Source of the DNA: Anodontia alba
Taxonomy: Eukaryota > Mollusca > Bivalvia > Lucinida > Lucinidae
Direction of reading: 5' to 3'
DNA length: 64,000 bases
Assembly: GCA_964016985.1 (NCBI GenBank)
Contig: OZ024827.1
Location: forward strand, 76,146,953 to 76,210,952
Position 1 is the stretch's first letter. Every line of letters starts with the position of its first letter. Made by a program: the position numbers and the translations under genes. This document shows, piece by piece, positions 52,206 to 61,579 of the stretch. The notes below the pieces were generated by a model. The model searched no databases. It saw only the letters and a list, made by a program, of their open reading frames with translations, and was not told the DNA's origin.

Positions 52206-52520
52206 GAGAGCCAGCCTCGGTGACTCAGTAGGATGCACGCCCAACTGGTAATCAGGAGGTCACGGGTTCAATCACGCTAGGTCCAGCAACATTCTTTTGA
52301 TTGATCGTGAAATATTTTCTACAGCCATTCTCTCCCTTCTGCTGATTCAAGAAGGGCTATTGTCAGTTTCTGGCAAAAGAATGTACACAAATTAAGTACT
52401 GGTCAACAGCTTAGAGGACTAAGCCTGCCCAGGAAAAAGTGTGGTTAGGTAAACTGACTGTGCCCAACATGACCCTAATGGGTTGACTGGATCTTAAAAC
52501 GTAAACATAAACAAACAAAT
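52206..52520 (+). mobile_element. SINE family S, full length
   Basis: Head CCAGCCTCGGTGACTCAGTA (A box) and GTCACGGGTTCAATCACGC (B box). Body with TTGATCGTGAAATATTTTCT, and end GGATCTTAAAACGTAAACAT followed by AAACAAACAAA. Confidence 0.7.
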
Positions 52521-52617
52521 GAATGCGTATGAGTGACACTGATGGGAGTCAAGCTATTTTGAGAACACAATTACGTGTAGACTGTTATTGTACCTGCTGC
52601 AAACCACATTTTTTCCT

Positions 52618-52775
52618 GCTAGGCTAATTCAGCAGATGACAAATTGGTGATATTTTTTTTTTTTCCCCGAAGAACAGGTTTTGACATTTCATGCAAATTG
52701 TCTTTGGGAAAAATAAGAAAATATATTTCAATATGTCGTCTGTTGAAAATTTTACCGAGAATGCCAAGTGATATA
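52618..52775. mobile_element. Family C MITE
   Basis: CTAATTCAGCAGATGACAAA / TGTCGTCTGTTGAAAATTTT, with the inner arm GGTTTTGACATTTCATGCAA. The matching right inner arm is deleted, leaving AATTGTCTTTGGGAAAAATA. Confidence 0.6.
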
Positions 52776-53091
52776 GGAATCGTCATGTTGGTTGGTTTGT
52801 TGGGTTGGTTGCTGTCTGTCTGTCTGACTGACTTTGTTATGCGAACTACTTCTACAGTTTTTGTTAGATATTATGGAACTTCAAAAATGAGTATTAGTGT
52901 GTGACATATCTTTTTATTTCATATTTATCTGCCCTTAGCTCTTGAGTCTGCCTATTTGAGTTTGTGATACGAGTTTCTCCTACATTTTTTTGTTAGATTT
53001 TCATCAATGACCAGCATGACAAGAAGCAAAGTGATATAAAATGATTAATTACTGAGTTATCTGCCCTTGGCACTAATAGCCCTTGATAAGG

Positions 53092-53222
53092 CACTTTTTA
53101 ACAACATAGAGGTATCTATATTTTTCTTATTTCTCGACGAAAACATACGTTGTGGGTACTCATTAGAAGCACTTCTAATGAGTACCTGCAACATATGATT
53201 TTGTTGAGAAATAAAAAACTAT
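53092..53222. mobile_element. Foldback MITE with CTCATTAGAAGCACTTC core
   Basis: TATTTTTCTTATTTCTCGAC / TGTTGAGAAATAAAAAACTA flank the perfect palindrome GGTACTCATTAGAAGC / GCTTCTAATGAGTACC (loop collapsed to ACTT). Confidence 0.6.
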
Positions 53223-53396
53223 TTAAATGTACCTGATACCCACTCTTATCTAGACCTATGGCACTTATAAAATCTGTTTGTCAGAGTTTGTGTGCCTCAA
53301 TGTACTTCTACAGTTTTTGTAACTTGTCACTATTTTTTCAAAGGAAGGGACATAACTTGGACTCTGAAACATTTACCTACCTTCTCATTATGGGGA

Positions 53397-53722
53397 AAAG
53401 TGTCTGGGTGACCTTGTGGTTAGTGCTGCTGACCAGGGCCCAGTTGTTCAAAGCTAACGACATCGTTTGTTAACAATTCATTAAAATTTACAGAGAGTGA
53501 TACGCAAATATGCTGAAATTTTTTGCTGAAAAAATGTGAGTGCAAAAGCTACTCACATTTTTTTAGCAAAAAATATCACAATGTTGTATATTGAATCCAC
53601 TAAAACAGTTAACGAAATGACCCTTAACAAGCTTGTTAAGCTAACGATGCTTTGAACAACTGGGCCCAGATCATTAGGTCCCAGATTCAAATCCTGCTGG
53701 AGGCAGAATTGAGCTCATGACT
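53397..53722 (+). mobile_element. SINE family W split by a family V MITE
   Basis: Left: GTGTCTGGGTGACCTTGTGG, TTAGTGCTGCTGACCAG. Right: ATCATTAGGTCCCAGATTCA, AATCCTGCTGGAGGCAGAAT. Joined, it matches 41300-41405. Confidence 0.7.
53437..53666. mobile_element. Family V MITE (GGCCCAGTTGTTCAAAG), CAG duplication
   Basis: GGCCCAGTTGTTCAAAGCTA / TGCTTTGAACAACTGGGCC. The SINE bases CAG occur at both junctions (53434-53436; 53667-53669). Inner palindrome TGAAATTTTTTGCTGAAAAA / TTTTTTAGCAAAAAATATCA. Relatives at 40183 (truncated) and 59640-59868. Confidence 0.7.
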
Positions 53723-53723
53723 A

Positions 53724-53897
53724 CAGTCAAACCTGTCCTAGAGACCACCAGTATTAAGCAATCACCTGCCTTTAAAAGCCACTATTTAAGATCCCATTAA
53801 AGGCAAAGAAGTGGAAATCTACTTGTATTAAGCAAGCACCTGTCTTAAGCAACCAGTTTTTGGTCCCATAGGTGCTTGCTTAGGACAGGTTTGACTG
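53724..53897. mobile_element. Tigger/pogo-like MITE family U (TA duplication)
   Basis: CAGTCAAACCTGTCCTAGAG / GCTTAGGACAGGTTTGACTG, flanked by TA on both sides (53722-53723; 53898-53899). It starts directly at the end of the SINE W copy. Confidence 0.75.
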
Positions 53898-53957
53898 TAT
53901 ATGGCACTTCATTGCTCAGAACCATTCATTATCACCCTCCCATTATCTTGATATAAC

Positions 53958-54183
53958 TTAACCCATTGTATACTGAATAAACTCTCCCACACTATATATT
54001 GGAAGAGTCCAATTTCAATTTTAGGTTCATCTGGCTATGAGATTTACATATTCCTAGAGAAAAATGGCTAAACTATTTGCACAGTGGAGATCCTGATCAG
54101 ACGCCGCATTCTGTGGCATCTGATCTGGGTCTGCTCTGTTTGCCAATTACTCTTTTATGGGTATCCTGACTATAGTGGGTTAA
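53958..54183. mobile_element. TTAA-type MITE family E
   Basis: TTAACCCATTGTATACTGAA / CCTGACTATAGTGGGTTAA, bounded by TTAA at both ends. Contains the shared hairpin GCACAGTGGAGATCCTGATC / GATCTGGGTCTGCTCTGTTT around GACGCCGCATTCTGTGGCATC. The orientation of the hairpin relative to the ends differs from family B. Confidence 0.75.
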
Positions 54184-54561
54184 ATAATGTTGAAAGGTAT
54201 GTAAAACACCAAATCATCGTCATCTCATCATCATTGTGGGGCTGGGAGAAAGAAGTTTGCTCCTTCTGTGAGCAAATTACTTCCTTCAAGTGTAGCCAAA
54301 TTTTCTTAAAGGATTTGAATACAGTTTACTCTGGTTATCTTGGAATGCAGAATTGAGGAAAAGATAAATTGAACAACCACATTTCACAAATGAAGATGTA
54401 ATTTGACTCCCGAAATTAGAGGTATATTGAAAATATTGTGGAAAAAAAAAAGAGGAATTGCGATAAGAGTGGGTATCAGGAAAAGATTTTCACTTCAAGA
54501 TAAGTGGTATTCGAGATAAGCAGTTATTCGAGATAAACAGTTATTCTTACATATGTGCCAA

Positions 54562-54872
54562 GCCGGCCTCGGTGGCTCAGTTGGATGCGCCGTCCGACTG
54601 GAGACCAGGAGGTCGCGGGTTAAAACCCCGCCGAGGTCGGCAACATTCTTTCGTGGAGATTGATCATGAAATATTTTCTACGGTCATTCTCTCCCTTCCG
54701 CTGATTCAAGAAGGGCAGTTGTCAGTTTCTGGCAAAAGAATGTGCACAATACTGGTTAACTGCTTAGAGGACTAAGCCTGCCCAGTAAATGTGTGGTTAG
54801 GTAAACTGATCGCGCTCGACATGACCCCATTGGGTTGACTGGGCCGTAAAACCTCAACACAAACAAACATAT
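54562..54872 (+). mobile_element. SINE family S, full length (reference copy)
   Basis: GCCGGCCTCGGTGGCTCAGT, A box TGGCTCAGTTGG, B box CGCGGGTTAAAACC. Body GGCAACATTCTTTCGTGGAG, TCAAGAAGGGCAGTTGTCAG. End TGGGCCGTAAAACCTCAACA plus AACAAAC tail. Confidence 0.75.
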
Positions 54873-55010
54873 GTGCCAACAATGAGTCAGATCAGCCAGC
54901 ACATATGTACAGTCTGATCAGAGTCTTCACATTTGTGTGTTATGTGTATCCAATAATCTAAAGGGTCTTCAGGGAGACGGGAAAGACTCTGACTAGTCTG
55001 CTACCAGTGC

Positions 55011-55330
55011 AGTGGCTCAGTTGGTAGTTTGTGTCTGGGAGGTTGTGGGTTCGATTCCCAGCAAAGCCCCAGTAAAGTCATGCTAACAAGGTACCAGCTA
55101 CTCTTTTGCTTGGTACTCAGGCATTAAGAAAGTAGAGCTAGGAATCAGAACTGATCTTCCCAGTGTCAGTATAATGTGACTGGGTGGAATATCATGTCAC
55201 TGTGTCTAAGGTGTGATATTTTAGTGAAGCAGCAATCTAAAAGTGAGCATTGAGCTCCCCACCACATCCAGACACCCCGATATGACTGAAAGATTGTTGA
55301 AACCAACATTAAACCCAAATAAAACAGACA
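55011..55330 (+). mobile_element. tRNA-derived SINE family X
   Basis: A box GTGGCTCAGTTGGTAGTTTG and a good B box GGGTTCGATTCCCAGC. The long unrelated body has AATGTGACTGGGTGGAATAT and GAGCTCCCCACCACATCC. The end AACATTAAACCCAAATAAAA fits an A-rich SINE tail. Partial relative at 41166. Confidence 0.65.
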
Positions 55331-55539
55331 AAATCTGACCAGCCTGCATACCTGCACATGTGATCTGAGTCTTCATTGGATAGACTAAATTTCATTGGTC
55401 TAGATAAGAGTGGGTATCAGGTTAATCTTTTTTCTTATTTCTTCATGAAAACATATGTTGTGGGTACTCATTAGAAGTGCCTCAGAGAGAGTGAAGAAAT
55501 AAGAAAAATATCAATACTTTTTGACTGAAAAAAAGTGCC

Positions 55540-55767
55540 TTAACCCATTGTATTCTGGAGACACCTAAAAGGGTAATTGGCAAATGGTGCAGACCCAGAT
55601 CAGATGCTGCATTCTGCAGCATCTGATCAGGGCCTCCACTGTTTGCAAATAGTTTAGCCTTTTTTCCACAGGAATATCTAAATCTCATAGCCAGATGTAC
55701 CTAATATCAAAATTAGAATCTTCCAATATATAGTGTGGGTGAGTTCATTCAGTCTACAATGGGTTAA
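55540..55767. mobile_element. TTAA-type MITE family E
   Basis: TTAACCCATTGTATTCTGGA / CAGTCTACAATGGGTTAA, bounded by TTAA. Shared hairpin GCAAATGGTGCAGACCCAGA / TCAGGGCCTCCACTGTTTGC around GATGCTGCATTCTGCAGCATC. It lies 80 bp before the last exon. Confidence 0.75.
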
Positions 55768-55846
55768 CTAAAGCTATGTAATGGATACACATGCATTCTT
55801 GATGGAAATGCTGTGCCCCAGCTCAATTATTATTATTGTTTTGTAG

Positions 55847-56012
55847 CCGAGGAGTACCAGTTGGACATTCAATGGGACCGGACAGTTGTGCTATTGGTCC
55901 AGTCAAGCCATACAATGTTTCATCCAATGAGCAAGAAGCACCAAAAATTTTGATGAATATAGGACGTCATGAGGTTGATTTAACCATGATTACTCAACAA
56001 TCTCCGGTATGA
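55847..56012 (+). CDS. HEX: Beta-hexosaminidase last exon
   Basis: Acceptor TATTATTGTTTTGTAG. C completes Phe (CRMA-F), then RGVPVGHSMGPDSCAIGPVK, matching the R-RG-PxxP---YC terminus of HEXA/HEXB, including the terminal Cys. About 35 further residues (NVSSNEQEAPKILMNIGRHE, then VDLTMITQQSPV) run to TGA at 56010-56012 and exceed the usual terminus. NVSS is a sequon. The stop lies at CCG-GTATGA, so GTATGA could be a weak donor to a further exon, but reading through to the stop is simpler. Confidence 0.88.
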
Positions 56013-56054
56013 TTAACTTCTTCTATCTTAACTTATATATGTGGATAGACATAA

Positions 56055-56270
56055 CAACTGACTCTCCTTAATTATCTTGATCACTGATATCACAAAGTAC
56101 CTGCTTATGATGACTCCAAATAAATTTGAGTTAATCTGTGATAATATAGATCAAATTTTTTATATGCATGCGTTGTTTATATTTCAACTCCTTTGTTCTC
56201 AGACCATGTTTTCCTCAGAGCAAAATTAATATTCTCATCACTTGGACTTTGAGATAACGAGAGTCAACTA
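56055..56270. mobile_element. Tigger-like MITE (family T) after the stop codon
   Basis: CAACTGACTCTCCTTAATTA / GAGATAACGAGAGTCAACTA. Same inner TATCACAAAGTACCTGCTTA order as other copies. It starts about 45 bp after the hexosaminidase stop. Confidence 0.6.
56119..56124 (+). promoter_or_regulatory. HEX: Candidate polyadenylation signal
   Basis: AATAAA 107 nt after the stop codon at 56012, within the family T MITE. It is the first canonical hexamer downstream of the stop. A transposon-supplied signal is plausible, but chance is likely in AT-rich DNA. Confidence 0.3.
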
Positions 56271-56502
56271 TATATATTCACCTCTAAATGACTTTACTGT
56301 TTAAATTATGTATTTCTACAGATTTGAAAACAAATCTGAACGTTACCTCTTATATAAGAAAAAAATCACAAAATAGTTAAATGGCAGTTTCTTCACCCTT
56401 ACAGTAATGAGACTATCACTGCTAAAAACAAACCTACAAGAGATGTTCAAGAAGTTCTTGGCCCCTGTACTTTGGGAATGACCAAGAGCAGAAATTGCGT
56501 CA

Positions 56503-57764
56503 TTATTTCTCAATATAATCTCCCTTTGCCTAAATGCACTTTCTCCTATCCCATTCCAGTCTGCTTATCCCTTCAAAATAGAAGCCTTCTTCCTGGTCCC
56601 CCAAGTACTCTTTCAACAGCATCTATGAAGCCTTCATTGCTTCTAAAATTCCTACCACAGAGGTTAGTTTCCATATTTGGAAACAGACAGAAGTCCAAAG
56701 GGGATAGAAATTACATGGGATGAGGAAGGACCTCAAAGCTGCATTTAGTCGCAGCAACCATAACAACTCTTCTTTTCGTTTCAATCTCCTGATGCAGCCA
56801 CCTTAGTTCTTCTGCATAATACGCTCCATTTATCGTGTGACCTTCCTCAAGATAACCCACCATGATTATGCCCTGATTATTCCAAAAGATAGAGGCCATC
56901 ACCTTCCCTGCTGAAGCAACTCTCTTAAATTTCCTAGGAGGGAGTGAGCCAGGGTGCTTCCATTGCATACTGACTGCTTTTTGGCCTCAGGATCAAAGTG
57001 ATGGCCTTGTCTCATCTTGGGTCACAACTCAATGCATAAATTCCTCAGGGTCATCTTCACATAGAGACAGGAAACACTTAGAAATATCAAACCTGCTCTT
57101 CTTCTGTTCTTTGGTCAACATTCTGCTGACCGATGTAGCTGAGACTTTGGACATCCCTAAGATATGGATCAAGATAGACTGAACTGCCCCAAAACTTATG
57201 CCTATTTGTCTAACTATATCATGCAGGTTTCTTCTCCTGTCACACATGATCAGACTGTGCACAAAATCAAAGTTTTTGTCTATTGTAGCTACTTAATGGT
57301 ATCCAGACCATTCATAATCCTCCATGTTCTCCTTCCCTCTCCTACATTCAGCAGCCCATTTCTTCACCGTGCTGTAAAAAGGAGAACAGGGGGGGGTGGT
57401 CGGGTGGTGCGAAGGTGTCGTGTATCTTACGTCACCAGGGCGTCCAACTGATATTGGCTTACAGTTGGGCAAGGCCTGCTATCCCTGTAGCAGGGAATGT
57501 TTTTATTTCTTCTGTTTCTTCACTTTCAGTCCTGTTCCTCTTTCTTCCCTGTTCTTGTCTTTTATCTCTTCTACTATCTCTTGATGACACAAAATGACCC
57601 ACAAGGGTTGATGTGTCATTAAACCCCAACATACATGTAATCAATCAATGTAAGAAGGAGACATCCCCAAGGGTTTTAATGAAGTTGTCAGGAATTTCCT
57701 TCGGGGACATGCCCTTCTTACAGAAGTACTCTGTGACTACTGTGTAACTGTAAACTTTGCCCAT
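56503..57764 (-). pseudogene. Mariner transposase, inactivated
   Basis: From ATG at 57764 the minus strand reads MGKVYSYTVVTEYFCKKGMS and DNFIKTLGD, then is cut by a SINE and resumes STVKKWAAECRRGKENMED. Shifted or stopped pieces follow: QIGISFGAVQSILIHILGMS, the VVTQDET motif (first catalytic Asp region) after a TAG, MQWKHPGSLPPRKFKRVASA, GKVMASIFWNNQGIIMV and INGAYYAEELRWLHQEI. It ends GDYIEK before TAA at 56503, as in mariners, with one further stop just before. The segment expected between ETKRR and VVMVAATK, which holds the second catalytic Asp (HDNAPAH type), is deleted. Several stops and frameshifts; it cannot be active. Confidence 0.85.
57386..57650 (+). mobile_element. SINE inserted in the mariner transposase
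   Basis: Flanked by GTAAAAAGGAGA (57374-57385) and GTAAGAAGGAGA (57651-57662), a 12-bp duplication with one mismatch. The head GGTGGTCGGGTGGTGCGAAG suggests a degraded A box; the end AACATACATGTAATCAATCA is repeat-like. No other copy in the window. ORFs across it on either strand are shadows. Confidence 0.75.
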
Positions 57765-57949
57765 TTTTCTAAGTTTAACACACCCTTCCCCTGTTTGCAG
57801 CAAATTCCTAGTGAAATCAATAGCTTTGAAAGTTTATTCTTTCTACCAAAGATGTTGAATAAGATAAACTTATCAACTGATGGGTTTTCATTTCGTTTTA
57901 TTCATTTTAAGTATATATCGAGCTGAGAACTTTTTTATCGTTCCTCGTA

Positions 57950-58303
57950 CATGACCATTGACAGCAATTATGATATTACAGGCATAATGCTCATTATGCA
58001 TATTACACATACGCGCAAAGAAAAAAAATTGCAATCACCTAACATAAAACATTTTCCTCTTTTATCATAGGGGTATATAATTCTTACTTGTGCACTTTCA
58101 TCCAAACAATTCTTCACTGTGCTCTTTCATCCATACATTTCTATCCCATGATCTTTCATCCATATAATTCTTACCCATGCTTTCATCCATATAAAATTCT
58201 AACCTGTGCTCTTTTATCCATACAATTCTGTTTTCTTGACCAATGTAAGAGCAAAGGTGAGAAATATTCAGAAGCAGAACAGCACCCTGTATATAAGCCT
58301 CAC
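57950..58303. other. Intergenic with short degenerate repeats
   Basis: About five copies of CATCCATATAATTCTTACC-type sequence (58090-58225) form a short array of about 35-bp units. No gene seen. Confidence 0.5.
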
Positions 58304-58307
58304 ATTT

Positions 58308-58550
58308 CGAGGGTTGAGCGCAAGACTGGCGTAAGTCAGATGGTTGTTTTTCCCCGAACTTAATCTCCTCACCATGAAGGCGTAATGAAGATTACAACGT
58401 TTCTTTCTGTAAACAATGAAAATTTAGGTGCCATTGCTCGTATGAGCAATGGCACCTAAATTTGCATTGTTTACAAAGGGGTCCAAGTTGCCCCTAAACA
58501 AGGGTTTCAAAAATATGTTTGAGTTACCATAGTCTTGCGCTCAACCCTCG
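58308..58550. mobile_element. MITE with CGAGGGTTGAGCGCAAGACT ends
   Basis: Perfect 20-bp inverted ends CGAGGGTTGAGCGCAAGACT / AGTCTTGCGCTCAACCCTCG, flanked by ATTT on both sides (58304-58307; 58551-58554). Central palindrome AATTTAGGTGCCATTGCTCG / GAGCAATGGCACCTAAATTT. Superfamily not assigned. Confidence 0.75.
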
Positions 58551-58560
58551 ATTTAGTAGC

Positions 58561-58880
58561 TTAACCCTAGTCCTGCTGAACTCAGATATGCCTGCATTTG
58601 CAAACAGTGGAGATCTCCCAGTGGGCACACAACGTTAAAATGACATCGTATCAACGTCGATGCGACGTGATCACGTCGCATCGACGTTGATACGACGTCA
58701 TTTTGATGTTGTGTGCCTACTGGGCTAGATCATTTGGCCTCTGAAGATGTCAACTGATCTTGATCTGCACTGTTTTTCATACAGTACATGAATTTACATC
58801 AACAACATGGATCCAGTAATCTGATTTATTGAAAATTAGAAGTGGGTGTGGCATCATTCAGCATGGCAATTAAGGGTTTA
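58561..58880. mobile_element. TTAA-type MITE family B with a palindrome inserted
   Basis: TTAACCCTAGTCCTGCTGAA / TTCAGCATGGCAATTAAGGG. The hairpin arm is broken at GCAAACAGTGGAGATCT by the palindrome 58617-58724 and resumes TAGATCATTTGGCCTCTGAA. Confidence 0.65.
58617..58724. mobile_element. 108-bp all-palindrome element (CCCAGTGGGC)
   Basis: CCCAGTGGGCACACAACGTT ... ATGTTGTGTGCCTACTGGG, centred on GACGTGATCACGTC, nearly mismatch-free. Same size and CCCAG/CTGGG ends as family P but unrelated inside. The inserted position is clear; the duplication is ambiguous (CT). Confidence 0.75.
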
Positions 58881-58990
58881 AAAACATTGGAATCATTTCA
58901 GTCATTACATTAATATTTACTTTTCCATAACAGCTACTACGAAAGGTGAGATTATTGTTAGGGAAGTCCAGCATGCTTTAAGTATAAATA

Positions 58991-59203
58991 TTAACCCGTT
59001 TTAGTCTGAGGCCCCCAAAAAGGGTAATTGGCAAACAGTGCAGACCCAGGTCAGACACTGCAGGTCTCAGGGTCTCCACTGTCTGCAAATAGTTTAGCCA
59101 TCTTTCTCGAGGACTGTCTAAATCACAATAGCCGTCCACACCTAAATTGAAATTGGACTTCCAATATATAGTGTGGGGGAATTTATTCAGTCTAAAACGG
59201 GTA
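58991..59203. mobile_element. TTAA-type MITE family E
   Basis: TTAACCCGTTTTAGTCTGAG / CAGTCTAAAACGGGTAA. Shared hairpin GCAAACAGTGCAGACCCAGG / GGGTCTCCACTGTCTGC with a shortened loop. One end TTAA, the other GTAA. Confidence 0.65.
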
Positions 59204-59639
59204 AGTATAAATACATGTATTAAGAATATATTATTCACCTCCAACATTAGTTCCGGTAATGCAGCTGATAAAATGCCAAAATTCACCATCATCCATTTCA
59301 GATTTACCATGGTTACTGGCACCTGGCACATTGTTTTGCCAGAAAACTAGTGGAATTAGGTCAACATTCAAATTAAAAATTTAAATTAACCCTTAACATT
59401 TTGCAAGCTAGGTAAATATTTCAGGTAAAATAATAGTCAGGTAGCCTGTGACCATGATAACCTAACCTATTTTATTATTATATTTTTTTTTTATTATTCT
59501 ATAATTGGAATGACTGGAGGGAGCACAAAACTAGGTTGTTTAATTTCTTCAGGTAAACTAAGCAACTTATTCACTCAATAAGCTACCAAAATAAGAAATT
59601 GCATCCTACTTCCTGTTGGCTACACTGTATTCTTAGGTC

Positions 59640-59868
59640 AGGGCCTAGTTGTTCAAAACTTAACAAAGCTGTTAGCTAATGTGACGGTAAAATTTCTACC
59701 TTGAAATATGGCTAATACATTGATATTTTTGCTGAAAACAAATGTGAGTAGTTTTGTACATTTTTGCAGCAAAAATATCATTGTATTTGAAAATACTTTA
59801 GCTACAAGTTTGTCATTAACGAGCCTGTTAAGCTAACAATACTTTGAACAACTGAGTCCTGATAAATT
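59640..59868. mobile_element. Family V MITE
   Basis: GGGCCTAGTTGTTCAAAACT / ATACTTTGAACAACTGAGTCC; inner ATTGATATTTTTGCTGAAAA / TTTTGCAGCAAAAATATCAT. Confidence 0.65.
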
Positions 59869-59939
59869 TGAGCCGTAACATCAGAAAACACACTAGTAAG
59901 ATTCAGATCATTCATGCAATCTGATCAGAATCTTCACTA

Positions 59940-60740
59940 CTGTCCTTTTGACATCACTTGGAAAGATGTTTTTTTGCTTGGCGATTTTATTTTAAATGAA
60001 AATATTTTGTTCTGATTGAACATATTTTATCAGAAACCATTTGTCTTTTCTGTTTCTATGTTTTGTTCTCAAGTATATGCCCTTAAATAAAATGTACAGC
60101 TAAAAATTGGTCTGACCTATGCAATTTCTATAGTAAAGTGATTTTTTGGAATTTCTATCTAAGAAAATAGTTTTTACTTTTCTTTGCTGAATTTGAATTA
60201 GGTATTGATGTTTCACAGCAATATTGTGAAAATTTCAGAAAAATTGAATAAGTGGATAAGAGACTTGACTCTTAATCCATTAGGTTTCTCACCGCTGTGG
60301 TTCGAGCCCTGCTAAAGTCACATGTGGGAAAGTCAAGTTCTGCTTACGGATGGTCAGGTGGTTTTTCTCCGGGTTCTCTGGTTTTCACCCACCTTTGATG
60401 AACAATCGGCTCCATATAAGTGAAATATTCTTGAAAGGGCCATAAAACCCAAATCAAAAAAAAAAAAAAAAAAAAAGAACAAGCAGAACTTGTTGAAAAT
60501 CTCCTCCAGGTTACCTACCCTATGGATATCTGCATAATTTGCATTCATTTTTACTATGGGGAAAAAGTGAAACTATTTGATTTTTTAAAAACCAATGACA
60601 ACAATAAAACTTTTGCACATAGGTAGTTACGATAAATGGTTTTGCATTAAATCGTGACAAAAGTTTGCAAATTTACTTTTTCTGTGTAAAGCTCCAAACA
60701 AAAAAGACTTTCTGAAAGATGTTGAAAGTTCAGTAGGTGC
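59940..60740. repeat. Dispersed repeat, copy 2, holding a SINE
   Basis: Collinear with 41815-42385 except for the SINE at 60249-60475. The uninterrupted copy shows the empty site AAAAAATGAACAAGCGGAAC. Confidence 0.7.
60249..60475 (+). mobile_element. tRNA-derived SINE family Y with poly-A tail
   Basis: ATAAGAGACTTGACTCTTAA head, B box GTGGTTCGAGCCCTGC, GGTGGTTTTTCTCCGGGTTC, GAAAGGGCCATAAAACCC and about 22 A. Flanks GAATAAGTGG and GAACAAGCAG are a diverged about 10-bp target duplication. Confidence 0.75.
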
Positions 60741-60924
60741 ATTTAGATAATCATGGATGTACTGTATTCGACCTAATTACCGCACTGTGCCCTTAGCTTT
60801 TTCAAAGTTATTGGGAAAAAACTTGTAGTGAAATATACCTAATAAAGGTACATGTTGAAGAAAGATCAGCAGAGAACTGCTTATTTAATGATGCTTATGC
60901 GATATGCTTTTGATTTTCTTTATA

Positions 60925-61015
60925 AAATCATGTTGTGGGTACTCATTTGAATTGCCTCGACAAGTCGAGGCAATTCAAATGAGTACCCACAACATAAGAT
61001 TTTATAAAGAAGTGG
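60925..61015. repeat. Foldback core with TTTGAATTGCCTCGAC arms
   Basis: AAAATCATGTTGTGGGTACT / AGTACCCACAACATAAGATTTT, central CTCGACAAGTCGAG; arms of about 42 bp. Confidence 0.7.
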
Positions 61016-61308
61016 TTAAAAGTAGACGGGCTGTAATCTAAAGTCTCGGAAATTGCTTGACTGTGCGCTTATAGGAGTATGTGCGGTTATTAGGTTGAAT
61101 ACGATAGCTTTTCACGTGAACAATGAAGACTCTAATCAGACTGTGTAGATGAGTTGGCTGATTTGAGTCTTTGTTGGGCACATGTCTGAAGGTACTTTTT
61201 CCCACATTGCAACTATTTTTTCTGTGTGATCTAAATTATGCATCACAGAACTAATACAAACAGCACAGAGGGAGTTTTATGAAATTAAATTTGATCTGCA
61301 ACATAGCG

Positions 61309-61574
61309 CCCAGCTAGCATTCTTCATAAATCTATAGTGAGCCATTATCGGCCCGTCAGGGTAGCTGACGGGCCGATAACTGCCTGCTATAGATTTATAA
61401 AGAATGCTTAGTGGGCCCAGCTAGCATTCTTCATAAATCTATAGCGGGCTGTTATTGGCCCATCAGGCCCACCTAGCATTCTTCATAAATCTATAGTGGG
61501 CCGTTATCGGCCCATCAGGGTAGCTGATGGGCCAATAACAGCCCGCTATAGATTTATGAAGAATGCTAGCTGGG
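61309..61574. mobile_element. Three family P MITEs in a row
   Basis: Complete copy 61309-61415 (CCCAGCTAGCATTCTTCATA ... AAAGAATGCTTAGTGGG), a left half 61416-61467, then a complete copy about 61469-61574 ending GAATGCTAGCTGGG. All in direct contact. Confidence 0.75.
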
Positions 61575-61579
61575 TGCAT

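Larger units (their letters stand above)
56437..57947 (-). mobile_element. Mariner element with inverted ends and TA
   Basis: On the + strand it begins CAAGAGATGTTCAAGAAGTT and ends GAACTTTTTTATCGTTCCTC-G, inverted and preceded or followed by TA (56435-56436; 57948-57949). Without the SINE it is about 1.23 kb, the usual mariner length. It encodes the decayed transposase listed next. Confidence 0.75.
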
